Shown here: positions 1-10,593 of the stretch, in pieces
Position numbering within the stretch: the stretch's first letter is position 1
Layout of the letters: every line of letters starts with the position of its first letter
DNA from: Apostichopus japonicus
Lineage: Eukaryota; Echinodermata; Holothuroidea; Aspidochirotida; Stichopodidae
Direction of reading: 5' to 3'
DNA length: 64,000 nt
Assembly (NCBI RefSeq): GCF_037975245.1
Contig: NC_092563.1
Span: 28,113,960 to 28,177,959, forward strand
Program-made: the position numbers and the translations under genes
Notes under the pieces: model-generated
What the model saw: only the letters and a program-made list of their open reading frames with translations
The model's database searches: none
Told to the model about the DNA's origin: nothing

Positions 1-1889
1 CTCAAAATGTTGACTTTTATCTCAAAATTTTCACCTTTAAAGTCACAATTTTTGACTTTTATTTTTACCTCATAAGTCAAAAAATTTTATCTCAAAATGT
101 TGATACTTTTTATCTTCATTTTCTCTTCTTTCCTATGTCCCTATAAAGCCACCGTAAATAATTCAATACTAATTGAAGAACGATTTTACGGAAAAGAATC
201 ACACTATCTTCTCGGAGGGAATGCAATCCGCTCTTCCCATCCCCCACCCCCCCCCCCCCCAAATCAAAGAGTTTATGGTGAGACCAGTTATTTCTTCTAC
301 TGGGTTGACACAAATACTGCTAGATGGACGGGCATTGGGCAACAAATAGACAACGAAACGAGTGTAAGCACGGCCTTCGATATGGGAGGGGAGGAAGGGC
401 CCAATCACTTTTACAGCAATCGTTATCAGCAGGCATGGTGCCACCACGACAAGTCGAAATTTCAGCACCATTGGATATTGACCTTACTTCTGCCCTGCCT
501 CTTTGACCTCTTTCGGGGTCATGGGTGTGAGTTCGTACTATCATAGACATAAGTTATACAAAAGCAAATATAATATATGCACATATATGTTACTAGTAGT
601 AACGTATGTAATACCTGAATCAGTATATGACGATGGTTGTCAGATTGCGTCATTTGTCAAGGTGTTTTGATTTCGTCTTAAAATGGGTTTACCTGACCGC
701 CCTGGTACCACGCCCTGGTGATACGCATTTTATGAACAACGTAAATATAAACTGAGTTTACAACTAAAACGTATATGAAACAACAACGTTCGCAATGCTT
801 TTTCTGCAGTACTCATATTGTCCACATTCCAAACACGTACGTACCTAAGTAAATTGTTCAATTACAATCAGTTTTAAGTAATGCTGCGCGAGTACGGCAT
901 ATATAATCTACACGATTTGTACATGTTGTTAATGAAATTGCAATGCATTATGCTGGTTGGCTAGAAAGCTAGGAAGACAAAAACAGTATCATATTAAAGA
1001 TTAGCAAAGATAAGGGAACCGGAGCGGGGTGGGGTAGGGGAGAATATATTTTCAGACTCACTGAATAACACGTCATTTGTTAGCAACATTTTACCAAGAA
1101 AAAGCACAAGTGGGTACCATAGCAACCTAGAAATAAGGGTAAAACCTTCACAAATATATGTGTAACAATGTCTGGTTATAAGCTAGTGAGCCCTCTAAAC
1201 CGATGAGCCGATGTACCTCAAATTGTTAATATGCACATTAGCGACCGAAGTATAAGAAAGTGATCATTGTAGCCGATTACGTCATAGGTCAACTGTAAGA
1301 TGTCAATTTTTCTTAGCATTACCATTATGTCAAAATGTCCCCCAAATATCATACACGAGACCGCTTATCATAGTCAAAGGAGGTCAAAGGTCAGTTAATA
1401 GGTCTGCATAGACCTGATAAAATGCTTTGGTTGATGCAAGCTCATTCATGTCAGTTTTTCAAAGTCTGACTGGTTCCAACATATCTCAGTTCCTACCGAT
1501 ATCCATCATCATTCTGATATATCTTCATGAACGAAGGATTTGAAAGCCAGGTCGAGCCCCAAGGATGTAGCCCACCTCGCCCCTCCCCCCCCCCCCACAC
1601 ACACACCCTCATTGTCGAAGGCCCTGATAGCAACTTCAGTACTACGAATATTTACTCAAAATAATCTGTTTCTGAGTTCATACTCTTCGAAACCCACGTT
1701 TTCTAACCTCGTCCTCACGTGGTGTTATTCATATTCACGTTTACTGTCATATATATACTCATGCGGCTTTTCAGTCATGCTCATACTCATGTGACCCGGG
1801 ATATCACTGTCCACGGTCACATCAGAAGTATTTCCGCTTTGTCAACATTTCCACGATAAAGCATGCCTTATTTTTTCTCTGATATTTAC
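1..1889. other. No supported gene; left flank or last intron of the astacin gene
   Basis: The first 110 bases repeat the motif TCTCAAAATGTTGA in an AT-rich context. A C14 run lies at 247-260 and a C13 run at 1585-1597. A 149-codon open frame at 97-546 (+) crosses the C run and matches nothing I recognise. The astacin gene upstream on the minus strand leaves its last visible exon in phase 1, so at least one more exon must lie here or beyond the window. I could not identify it. Confidence 0.5.
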
Positions 1890-2021
1890 CTCTGTTGATA
1901 ATACTGTTGCTTTGACAAAGTTGACAGCTTTCTCTGCAGTCTGTAATCATGTAAGGACTACGAATACATTCACCAAGGGCGGCCCACTCTGGGCACAGAG
2001 AATTGTGGTCTCTACACACTT
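1890..2021 (-). CDS. Astacin gene exon: third ShK module
   Basis: 132 bp, acceptor TTCACAG and donor GTAAAT, phase 1 at both ends. It encodes a complete six-cysteine ShK module with core PEWAALGEC and the CRESCQLC ending, then a short polar tail (QSNSIINR). It is a symmetrical module that can be added or lost without shifting the frame. It is the last exon I can identify, and splicing must continue to the left. Confidence 0.88.
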
Positions 2022-5000
2022 CTGTGAAGAATATTGCAGGTTAGCCCAGAAGGGTATGAAGGGTGAAGAATATGAAATGGGTTACATTAGTTGCGTGCGA
2101 AACTTTATGACTGAGATATAGAGGCCAGCCCTGTGGTTTGTAGCGTAAAATGACAAATAAATTCAACTGTAATTTTGAAGATGAGATTTTTTCAAGAGAT
2201 CTTTCAATCCTGCAGACACCAATGTAACATACCAATATTATTTGTTATTGAATGTGGCAAAACCACCCTTATCCACTCACTTCCGACTTAAATTATGTCC
2301 CCTAACTGAAGCATATTTACATATTTTATTGCCATTCCTCAGAATATTTTCTCCACATTGGACATTTAATTGTCTCCTTCCCTCCCCCTATCTCCATACA
2401 TACGTTTAGGGTAATACGACGAAGATTTTCTACGCAAATTTTTCTGCGAAACTCAACGGAATAATTCAAATATTGTTTTGTTTTGCCATTTTATGCTACA
2501 TTTAGCAGGCCTGACCTCAGTCATGAAAGTGTATTTGGATATATTAAGAAGCAGTGTTGGAGGTAACTGACAAAGTAAGAAACAACTTTCAGAAACAGAA
2601 AGATATAAAAAATACATATTTATAAAACATGAAGGAAACAAAACAAATTAGAACAATTTTTAAGCAACATTAAAATAAGATGATCAAAATCAATAATGGA
2701 ATATTCAATAAAAAGCATTAAACGTTGAACGTTTGACAACATACACGTCACAGCAGTTATATGTAGCCATAAAGTTTGAAACTTTCGCGCAATAAAACCT
2801 GGAAGCAACGTTGCGTTCGTATATCGAAATGGTATCGAAGAGGTGGAAGCATGAGTTTATGATGTTTTCTCTTCCACAGTGAACTCTTGTGGCAGAAACG
2901 GAATTGCAAGCGATAAGCAGAATGGTAAAACTGTTCGAATGATTTTATTCTAACACAAAGGAAAATAACAAGCTACAGTGGGTTCGTTATCTAATATTGT
3001 TTTAAGTTTTCCCTAATCCCTCATCATCTCCACCACCGCACCCACTTTACAAAAAAATGATTTATAACTATATTGTCCCTTTCTTAGGTTAAAAGTTTTG
3101 CTTACACAGTTGTCAACATATCATCCATGTGGCACATAGAAACAAAATCTAACAGTCTTTTGTCTTCCCAGAATAATTGTACCATATGCCACAACATCCA
3201 GCTGCCTGATCAAATTCCACCATAATTCATTCCCTTTTATATCCCCTCTCTCCTCCCCTCCCCGAACCAAAGTTAGAAATATACAGCAAAGTAAAACAAT
3301 AATCAAACTTCGTTCAGGGAAGCCATTATTAGGTGGTTGCAATTGAAAGAAAATCATTAAGAACACGTGATAAAACGACATGTACGGATAACAAAACATA
3401 TCATCGAAGCAATTGGGCAGATTTCAGATATGGTGTTTGTTTGTTTAGAGAAAGGTAAAATAACAAATGCGAGTTTTCTGCAGTTAAGGTTCACAAGTTG
3501 AGGTCAAGCTAAATTTAAGAAACAACTATTCAAATGCATTACGTTTAATAATTGTTTATGTAAGTTATTGAGTGGGCCGTGTGTCAGATTAAAATTTAGA
3601 TTAGTTAATATAAATATTCAACGACTAAACATCAGTATGTGCTGAGGTTATAGTGTGCAACATCACCGGTGACGCATTATATGTTTGCATGTAGCAGGCA
3701 TGAGTATGGGGGCGCTCTTTGACATTAAACTCGCAGAATAATTATTAAATGATTCCACTATTGTAAAATGTGCTATAGAATGAATCGACGATTCACCAAT
3801 AATGAAACTTTTTGAAGTTCTTTAGATCATTGAATCAATGTTAAATTTTTATGCATATTTGCAATGAATATTCATTGATAGCATTGTTAATGTTATACAT
3901 TCCTACCCTCTTCCTCTTCTGATTCTTGTTCCTCCTGACTCCAAGTTACATCGACGTAACACAGGAGACAGCTTCTGCGACAATGGCGTTCCATGTAAGA
4001 TGGATTCCGAGAGCATTCTCCTCTTTCGGCCCAATGTTGGCATTGTTCGTTGCTGTCATCACAATTTTTTACATAAACTGGAGAGGGGTTAAAAGAGAGA
4101 ATTAGAGTGGGGAGAATTTCTCAGAATGACGATAGGAATTAATTAAGATATCCAGTAAAGACCGCAGTGATCTCAAAGTGGTCGGTGGACATCTGGCTCT
4201 GATCATGTTGATGATGTTCATGAGTAACCATGGACACCAGTGTTCTTGGTTACACGTGGATGTCACCAACATGAAGTTTCATACTGAAGTTTCTTCAGTC
4301 TGGTGGGACTATATTCTACCGTTATTATAACGGTATACGGTATACCTTAGAACAGAAACGATGCTATTATGATACAAAAATCGATAGTTTGCACATTCTA
4401 GCATAGAGTATAATTAAAGAATAAATAATTATATAATTGTTATTAGTAGTTTTTTTGCATAATTCATAAGCAAAATGAAAGGTATCGGGGGATTGGAGGG
4501 TGACAGACAGGTCCTCGAAGCAGGGAGTCCGAATTTGCGAATTATTAAAACAGTCTGTATTCGAATCTTCAATCTATTTGTGAACCGTCTGCATGCTCTG
4601 TTTTGTGGTGCGAGAAAACGCGGGAAAACGTAGACTAAGTATGCTAAACAGGTTTGGTCGCATTGTAACCAATCGTTATTGAACAAAAGTTTGGTTATTT
4701 ATTCATAACCGTGTGCTAAGAGAGTGAATATTTGAATATAGGGCTGATGGAGTTGGGGTGGGGATGTGGGGGAGGGGCGGGTATGTCACTAACCTCTTCT
4801 GCTTCCTCGCGTGTCTGGACACGTATCACAGCTTAGAGGGCAGTGTTCGGCCATCCATGCAATATTTCGCTGGCATTCGCCCCTCATTGCCCATACTGGG
4901 CAATATAAACTATCTTGATCTGTACACGCTGTAAAAGAATCATTCATTGCAAGGATATACATCAAAGTTTCTCAAAATATCAACTTTTTTTACGCCAGTC

Positions 5001-8000
5001 TAATGTCCCCCTCTCGTGTCTTTCTTTCTACATGTTTCCGATCCTTGTTAATACTACAGATGTAAAACAAAAGGCAGTTACGCGAGCCTCTTTTGGCGAG
5101 CTTCGTCTTCGCGGAGCAGTCGCTTATACATCTACGGGTAAACCTTCCCATCTCCCTCCCCTCCCCCCCCCCCCCCCCCAACCCGCCCAAATTGCTACCT
5201 TTTATTAGCAATCTTTTCAAGGAGGACACTATGGGTTTACTAGCACAGGCCTGATCTATATTTACGAACGACAACTTCTAACACATGCATAACTATGCAT
5301 GCATAGGCTAAAGCTTGTTTAAATAGTTACAAGTGACCATTTCGTACTCTATAGCATATTTCAGGACATCACTAATGACCTTCACTCTTTCTATGAGAAA
5401 CTAAACCATCAAACAAACAAGGAAATGAACTGGTTTGCTCACCGCCACAGTTGTAAAGTTGATTTACTCGGCTGATATCTTGTTCGCTGAAGTCGTGACG
5501 GCTTCCAACCGCTCCGTAGCTGTGATAAAGTGCCAGGGGTTGAATGGTCCACTGACCATTGGAAGAGAAGGCCGATAGGGGGTAGTGCATAATAGAGAAG
5601 TAATCATATCTTGTATTCATCGTATCAACCTCAGTGTTTGAATGTTCGATAAAGTTTTCACTGTAACCTGTAAAGCAATATCGAGGAAGAATGCTCTAAG
5701 AAATCAAGATTCATGGAAATTATATGAAACGAATAAATGTCTCTCACTTTGACAAAATTTCAACAGAAATGAATAATATACTATGAAGTGGGCAACTTAT
5801 TAAAGATCATGGAAACAGACACATGGACATTACCCCATCAGCATTATCTGGTGGGGGGGGGGGGGAGGGGTTCGTGGTTCGTGCTCTTCTATCCATGTTG
5901 TAGTTAGTTTCTGGCAGCTCCTCCACCGACTAACTTTACCTGTCCCGTCAAGCAATTTGGTCAACTGCGGTTCGTTGATGTCTCGATGCACATTGATCGC
6001 ACGACAACAGTACCGGTGTTACAGTGTAGAATCTCCCCTTCCAAACATGCCCCCCCCCCCCTCTTCAAAGTATTTTAACGCCGGAAGAACTTTTGTCCTG
6101 ACGTGTCCTATGGTACTTTCTATGGTTTGATTTAAGTATAAATTCCCCTTTGTCTGTTTAGCCTACTTGTACAGCATTGATCGCATATCCTATACAGAGT
6201 TGTCGGACATATAGTAATACAGGATTATTTTGTCCGGTAGGATGTTTTACACTGATTTATATTATCCCCTCGAAAGAAATTACTCAGGGGGAGATTATAC
6301 ACTGTCACATCGGATTACCACGCTCCGGGGTTATAATGCTTGATATGCCCCCCACCCTCCCGACTCGCTCTGTATAGTTTTGCAGGGACAATACTGAAAA
6401 TACAAACTTGTTAAGCCTTTCCTGGGATTGTTCATGGGGCCACACTGACGCTAGGGGGGGGGGGGTTGACCTGGAGGGTAGGGGGCTGCAGGTACTTGCT
6501 CACAACATTCCGTCCAGTAATGGCAGCGGTCCTCTGTTCCTTCCACCTCTCTTCACATACAATTCGCCCACTGATGGAAACTATTTATGCATTCACTATT
6601 GGAAATGTACTTACCGAGTTCAATGTTTTGCCACATGATTCTAATGTATTCATCTCGGTCAGGTCTGTTATGTTCGTGCCTAAAACCTAGACAATGCATC
6701 AGTTCGTGCATTATGGTACCTTTCCGGACTTTACAGGTTCCAACCAAGGATAATTTTTGCATACCACCCTGTCTACCGACCATTGACCAACACCTGTCAA
6801 AAAAGTATCAAAATGTTAACAACAATTTGTCATGGATGTACGAAAATGGTGTGAATAGTTGAAATGTTATCCATTTCAGTTTCCTAACTTAATTTAGTTA
6901 TACAACAGCGCCACCGTTTTAATGTCCGTGGATTTGATAGGGTCCGAATTATATTATGGGAAGGGGAGGGGGTGGGGTCACTGATCTGTACAGATCAGTG
7001 GGTGGGGTAGGTGGGGAGAGAAAGATGCAGCACACCTGATTACGAAATGTATAATATGAAGCCTACTTATTGTCGATAATGTGACATACCCTTTTCCTGG
7101 AGTAATAAATAAATAGTCTGGCTCGATTGTGCGTTTTCGAAATTTGACACAGGACTCGTCATGAAAACGTTGCATAGCACCGAATATAATTCTTTTCTCT
7201 CTGTCCCCTGTCAGAAGCAGACGGAGAAAGATGGAAAGACGTTGCAACATGCAATCGACACAATGAAAAAGCAACTATGTGTCGTTTCAATGCATGATTG
7301 TAACGATATATATATATAATTCTTCAAAATAAACAAAATATATAAATATACAATCCTCCAAAATGGGAAAATTTATATAAACAATTATATAATATTGATG
7401 TAATACAATATATCAGTCTTTAAAAAATGCACAGGAATGTACAAGATGTAACAGATCGGAAATGATGACTCTTTGGATCATTTTGATGAACTCTATGGAA
7501 ACCAAAGCGTGAAACTTGCCCATTTCTGAAGGAAACAAACTTATCTGTTTCAACAATTGACTTCACATTAGTTTTAAATGGCTGAACGCCTCATTTCTGC
7601 CCTGAGTGAGGGCGCTACATCGCAACTTTAGGATTTGAAAAAACAACAACATTCCAACAGGGTTTTGGGGCTGAAAGTAGAGTGTAGTGTAGTAGATTCG
7701 TTGCAGTAACTAAATGTTGGTGTGATCACAATCATCGGAACATTAATGAGGTATACAGGGCTTTGGGAGAGACATAGTATTTGTCAGCATCATTCTTTAT
7801 ATTTGTTTAATACAAAGGTTTGCAGGTTTTGACCTAAGATGACCTTTTGTCACCACGTACACAATGCATGGACAACATAAGAGTGATCTATCTTGTAAGG
7901 TTTACATGCGGCAGTTTAAAATGCACCCCTAAAGTAGTGGTTTCCATTATACTTCAGTGATGACAACATCCTATCTCACCCTACCCCCCCCCCCTTCCAC

Positions 8001-8848
8001 CTCTCCCAGCCCCGACAACAACACACGCAATACCATGCCACCCATTTCGGGATCTCAATATGCGGCTTAAAGAGAAATGTAAGTTGATCTCTCAAATGAC
8101 ATGTGTGAATGTATGATTGTCTATGACATAAAGATACTAACTACCGTCAATGTGTTGCACTGACCGCTACATTAAAGGCAAAACTAGGTTCCGAGGAGGA
8201 GGGCGACCTCCGAGGATGGTTGTTGGGGGCACTGTGCAAGAATGTTACCAGTTCTGGCGTTCGGGTTGATCGGAGTGCTTGTGTACAGGAGACAGGTTAG
8301 TGCGGAGTGATGTAAATATTGCGTTATATTTGAAGCTCGTCGACTCGTGACAAGACGACCATGGAAACGTTGGACTTGTCTACATAATAAGCCATACACT
8401 ATAGGTAACTGAGGGAGGTTAACCTAGATCTTCTCTAGAGGGAACCTTTCTTTAGAAATAGTATTTGTGCTTCTGTGTATGGTTTCCAATTGAAAAGTCG
8501 TTGAAATAAATCCCTAGACAATGTTACCATCCGTTGCTTCATATACACACAATGAAATATTATATTTTGGCACCGTCATGTGTATCGCACCATTGATCTT
8601 AAACTATAGCACTCTTTCAAAACCCCCGGGGGATTCAGCAATTACTCCCTCGTATAAACAATGAACCATGAAGGACAAGATTCAAACACCTCTGCCTTAC
8701 AAAGCATATAGTATCTTCTGTATATACTTAACCATTGCACTGTGGCACGTATACATACATACATACATACATACATACATACATACATACATACATACAT
8801 ACATACATACATACATACATACATACATACATACATACATACATACAT

Positions 8849-8895
<47 letters not shown>

Positions 8896-9699
8896 TACAT
8901 ACATACATACATACATACATACATACATACATACATACATACATACATACATACATACATACATACATACATACATACATACATACATACATACATACAT
9001 ACATACATACATACATACATACATACATACATACATACATACATACATACACGCATACATACATACATACATACATACATACATACATACATACATACAT
9101 ACATACATACATACATACATACATACATACATACATACATACATACATACATACATACATACATACATACATACATACATGTATACATACAGCGTATAGG
9201 TATGTATATGTGGTTCGTACATTGCACATCTGATTCGGAAAGAAAAAACGAAACGAGTTAATGCAACGATAAAGTCAGACGTGTAAAACTGAAAGTGTAT
9301 ATATATATATATATATATACACTTTCAGTTTTACACGTCTGACTTTATCGTTGCATTAACTCGTTTCGTATTTTCTTTCCGAATCAGATGTGCAATGTAC
9401 GAACCACATATACATACCTATACGCTGTATTCTTCTTTCGCAATGCTGGTGATTGTGTTGATAAACACAGTGTGTGTTATATGTTGCCAAATAACGATGG
9501 GTAATGAAAGGAAATGTCTCTGATTTGTAATTCTAGTTTTGTTTTTTCTCGGAGCTGTCAAATGTACAAGAGCACTCGTTGGAGGTCATATAGCTCATAT
9601 AGTCGTGTGGATATACTCACTGAAAGCTGAGTCTACTATATAAGGCACAACAGCTCCTGGCCATTTTACTCCCTCTCTTCTGGCCACTGTCCTCTTATT
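1890..9699 (-). CDS. Astacin-family zinc metalloprotease with three C-terminal ShK modules (partial, 7 exons)
   Basis: Zinc endopeptidase of family M12A, expected to be secreted and to cut extracellular or matrix proteins. Exons on the minus strand: 9699-9621, 7207-7090, 6793-6615, 5667-5443, 4928-4794, 4077-3907, 2021-1890. All junctions are GT-AG and the phases match throughout. Together they encode about 200 residues of astacin domain: a start of VKWPGAVVPYIVD type, the zinc site HELMHCLGFRHEHNRPDRD with all three His and the catalytic Glu, and the Met-turn SIMHY with its Tyr. The four usual astacin cysteines are present (ESC, GCW, GTC, YNCG). Three ShK modules follow, each with six Cys. 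No frameshift or stop is seen. Missing are the 5' exons (signal peptide and propeptide with its FxGD-type switch) and the terminal exon. The architecture resembles nematode NAS and cnidarian or echinoderm astacin-ShK proteins. The family call is secure; substrate and symbol are not. Confidence 0.93.
2022..3906 (-). other. Intron between ShK modules 2 and 3
   Basis: About 1.9 kb of AT-rich sequence with no exon or repeat that I recognise. Open frames here are short and lack splice-bounded conserved motifs. Confidence 0.6.
3907..4077 (-). CDS. Astacin gene exon: second ShK module plus acidic tail
   Basis: 171 bp, acceptor CCCCTCTCCAG and donor GTAGGA, phase 1 at both ends. It encodes a six-Cys ShK module (core QHWAERGEC, end CRRSCLLC) followed by a Glu-rich linker (QEEQESEEEE). 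The linker makes this exon longer than its two siblings and probably spaces modules 2 and 3. Confidence 0.88.
4794..4928 (-). CDS. Astacin gene exon: first ShK module
   Basis: 135 bp, acceptor TTTTACAG and donor GTTAGT, phase 1 at both ends. It encodes a six-Cys ShK module (core PVWAMRGEC, end CPLSCDTC) directly after the astacin domain's last cysteine, with a short basic tail (TRGSRR). The WA and GEC positions typical of ShK are conserved. Confidence 0.9.
5443..5667 (-). CDS. Astacin gene exon: Met-turn and C-terminal end of the catalytic domain
   Basis: 225 bp, acceptor GCTTTACAG and donor GTGAGC. It encodes the second half of the astacin fold. It holds the Met-turn SIMHYPLSAFS, whose Met floors the zinc site and whose Tyr is the fifth, switchable zinc ligand. 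It ends with DISRVNQLYNCGG, carrying the conserved last cysteine. It is in frame with the zinc-site exon upstream. Confidence 0.95.
6615..6793 (-). CDS. Astacin gene exon: zinc-binding active site
   Basis: 179 bp, acceptor TTTTTTGACAG and donor GTAAGT. It encodes CWSMVGRQGG, then GTCKVRKGTIMHELMHCLGF and RHEHNRPDRDEY. This is the full astacin signature HExxHxxGxxHExxRxDR with all zinc ligands and the general base intact. A catalytically competent enzyme is therefore expected. Confidence 0.97.
6979..7000. repeat. 22-bp perfect palindrome inside an astacin intron
   Basis: The 22 bases are fully self-complementary (half-site CACTGATCTGT). The palindrome is bracketed by direct GGTGGGGT copies within a G-rich stretch, in the intron between the second and third visible exons. 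Confidence 0.8.
7090..7207 (-). CDS. Astacin gene exon: N-terminal part of the catalytic domain
   Basis: 118 bp, acceptor CTTCTGACAG and donor GTATGT. It encodes REKRIIFGAMQRFHDESC, then VKFRKR and PDYLFITPGKG. This matches the astacin helix A and following strand, with the first disulphide cysteine in ESC. Its phases join the flanking exons without a shift. Confidence 0.93.
8196..8345. repeat. Unclassified interspersed repeat, copy 1
   Basis: It shares blocks GCAAGAATGT, ACCAGTTCTG, AGGAGACAGG and GGAGTGATGTAAATAT, in the same order and orientation, with a second copy near 10.0-10.13 kb. Copy 1 lies inside the long astacin intron. No terminal repeat or coding content is recognised. Confidence 0.65.
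8750..9181. repeat. Long (CATA)n microsatellite with (CA)n interruption
   Basis: About 430 bp of near-pure CATA tetranucleotide. A CA dinucleotide block lies at about 8866-8890 and a single C-to-G-type interruption near 9051. Open frames on both strands are artefacts of the 12-bp-compatible period. It lies in the intron between the first two visible astacin exons. Confidence 0.98.
9187..9430. repeat. 244-bp near-perfect palindrome
   Basis: Bases 9187-9308 are the reverse complement of 9309-9430, with a single mismatch at 9247/9370. The centre is a pure TA run of about 24 bases. It begins a few bases after the CATA array and lies within an intron of the astacin gene. It may be a foldback element, a recent inverted duplication or an assembly fold-back. 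Confidence 0.92.
9621..9699 (-). CDS. Astacin gene exon: start of the mature catalytic domain
   Basis: 79 bp, acceptor TTTGTTTTGTTGCAG and donor GTGAGT. It encodes NKRTVARREGVKWPGAVVPY and IVDSAF. The WPGAVVPY segment is the conserved N-terminal strand of astacins. The basic stretch before it (RTVARR) is where propeptide removal usually occurs. At least one upstream exon must end in phase 0. Confidence 0.9.
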
Positions 9700-10007
9700 C
9701 TGCAACAAAACAAAATAAACATATAAGGACATCTCATAACCACTCTGCATAAAATTATTTGAACGTCGCTGATTTAGCAAATTTTAGTACAAAAAACATT
9801 GTCCAGAAGGAGAGGTCCGGGCTCCGGGACCTCGGCCTGGACCCCAATACTACCTGGATTTGCCTAGTCTGCATAAAATAACCGGGGCAGAAGAATGTAA
9901 AACTAGGCGCGATTTTGGAAGAAGAAATCCTGTCACAAACACACGCGTGTTAGAACTCTGAATGGTCGATTCGGTAGGAGGGGTGGGGGGGGGGGGGCAG
10001 TGACCTG

Positions 10008-10130
10008 AGACAGGGTATTGGGGCGTAGTGCAAGAATGTAACCAGTTCTGTAGGCTAGAGTAGGTCAGATGTATGGTAGGATGTATGTATAGGAGACAGG
10101 TAAGAGAGGAGTGATGTAAATATATGAAAT
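10008..10130. repeat. Unclassified interspersed repeat, copy 2
   Basis: It shares ordered blocks GCAAGAATGT, ACCAGTTCTG, AGGAGACAGG and GGAGTGATGTAAATAT with the copy at 8196-8345. It is directly preceded by a G13 run (9985-9997). Confidence 0.65.
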
Positions 10131-10564
10131 GATTAAGCATATTATTGGCTACTCGCATCAGTAAATTCTCAGAACAGATATACTCCATATTATAATTATA
10201 GTTCGGAACAATGCGCTATTGTTTCAAGTACAAATGGCTGGATCTGGTGGGATGTGGACTACACCAAATTACGAACAGGTATTACACTATATACAATTAC
10301 GTAACATCGTTCAAACATTCAACATTTCACGTTGCCATGTTTGGAATATAAAACTACGAACTTTTCACTGTACCCCTGAAAACATAATCTGCAGAGATTG
10401 AAGTTTATAACATAATGAATGTACAAACTAAACCAGAAGAAGAAGAAGAAGAAGAAGAAAGAAAAAAAAAACAAGCAGCAGACAAACAGAAAGAAAGAAA
10501 TTCAATGTTTATGTAATTCTATCCTATACGTAGGTCATAGCAGGGCAACGTGCTTTACCCAAAC

Positions 10565-10593
10565 CATGGAGGTAAAAACAGTTTACCTCCATG
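10565..10593. repeat. Short perfect hairpin (12-bp stem, 5-base loop)
   Basis: CATGGAGGTAAA at 10565-10576 pairs exactly with TTTACCTCCATG at 10582-10593. No flanking duplication is seen. Confidence 0.7.

Noticed and set aside
97-546. 149-codon open frame near the left edge
   Set aside because: It crosses a C14 run, overlaps equally long frames on the other strand and contains no recognisable domain.
8642-9261. Open frames of 150-197 codons on both strands
   Set aside because: They are translations of the CATA microsatellite (YIHT and MYVC repeats), not genes.
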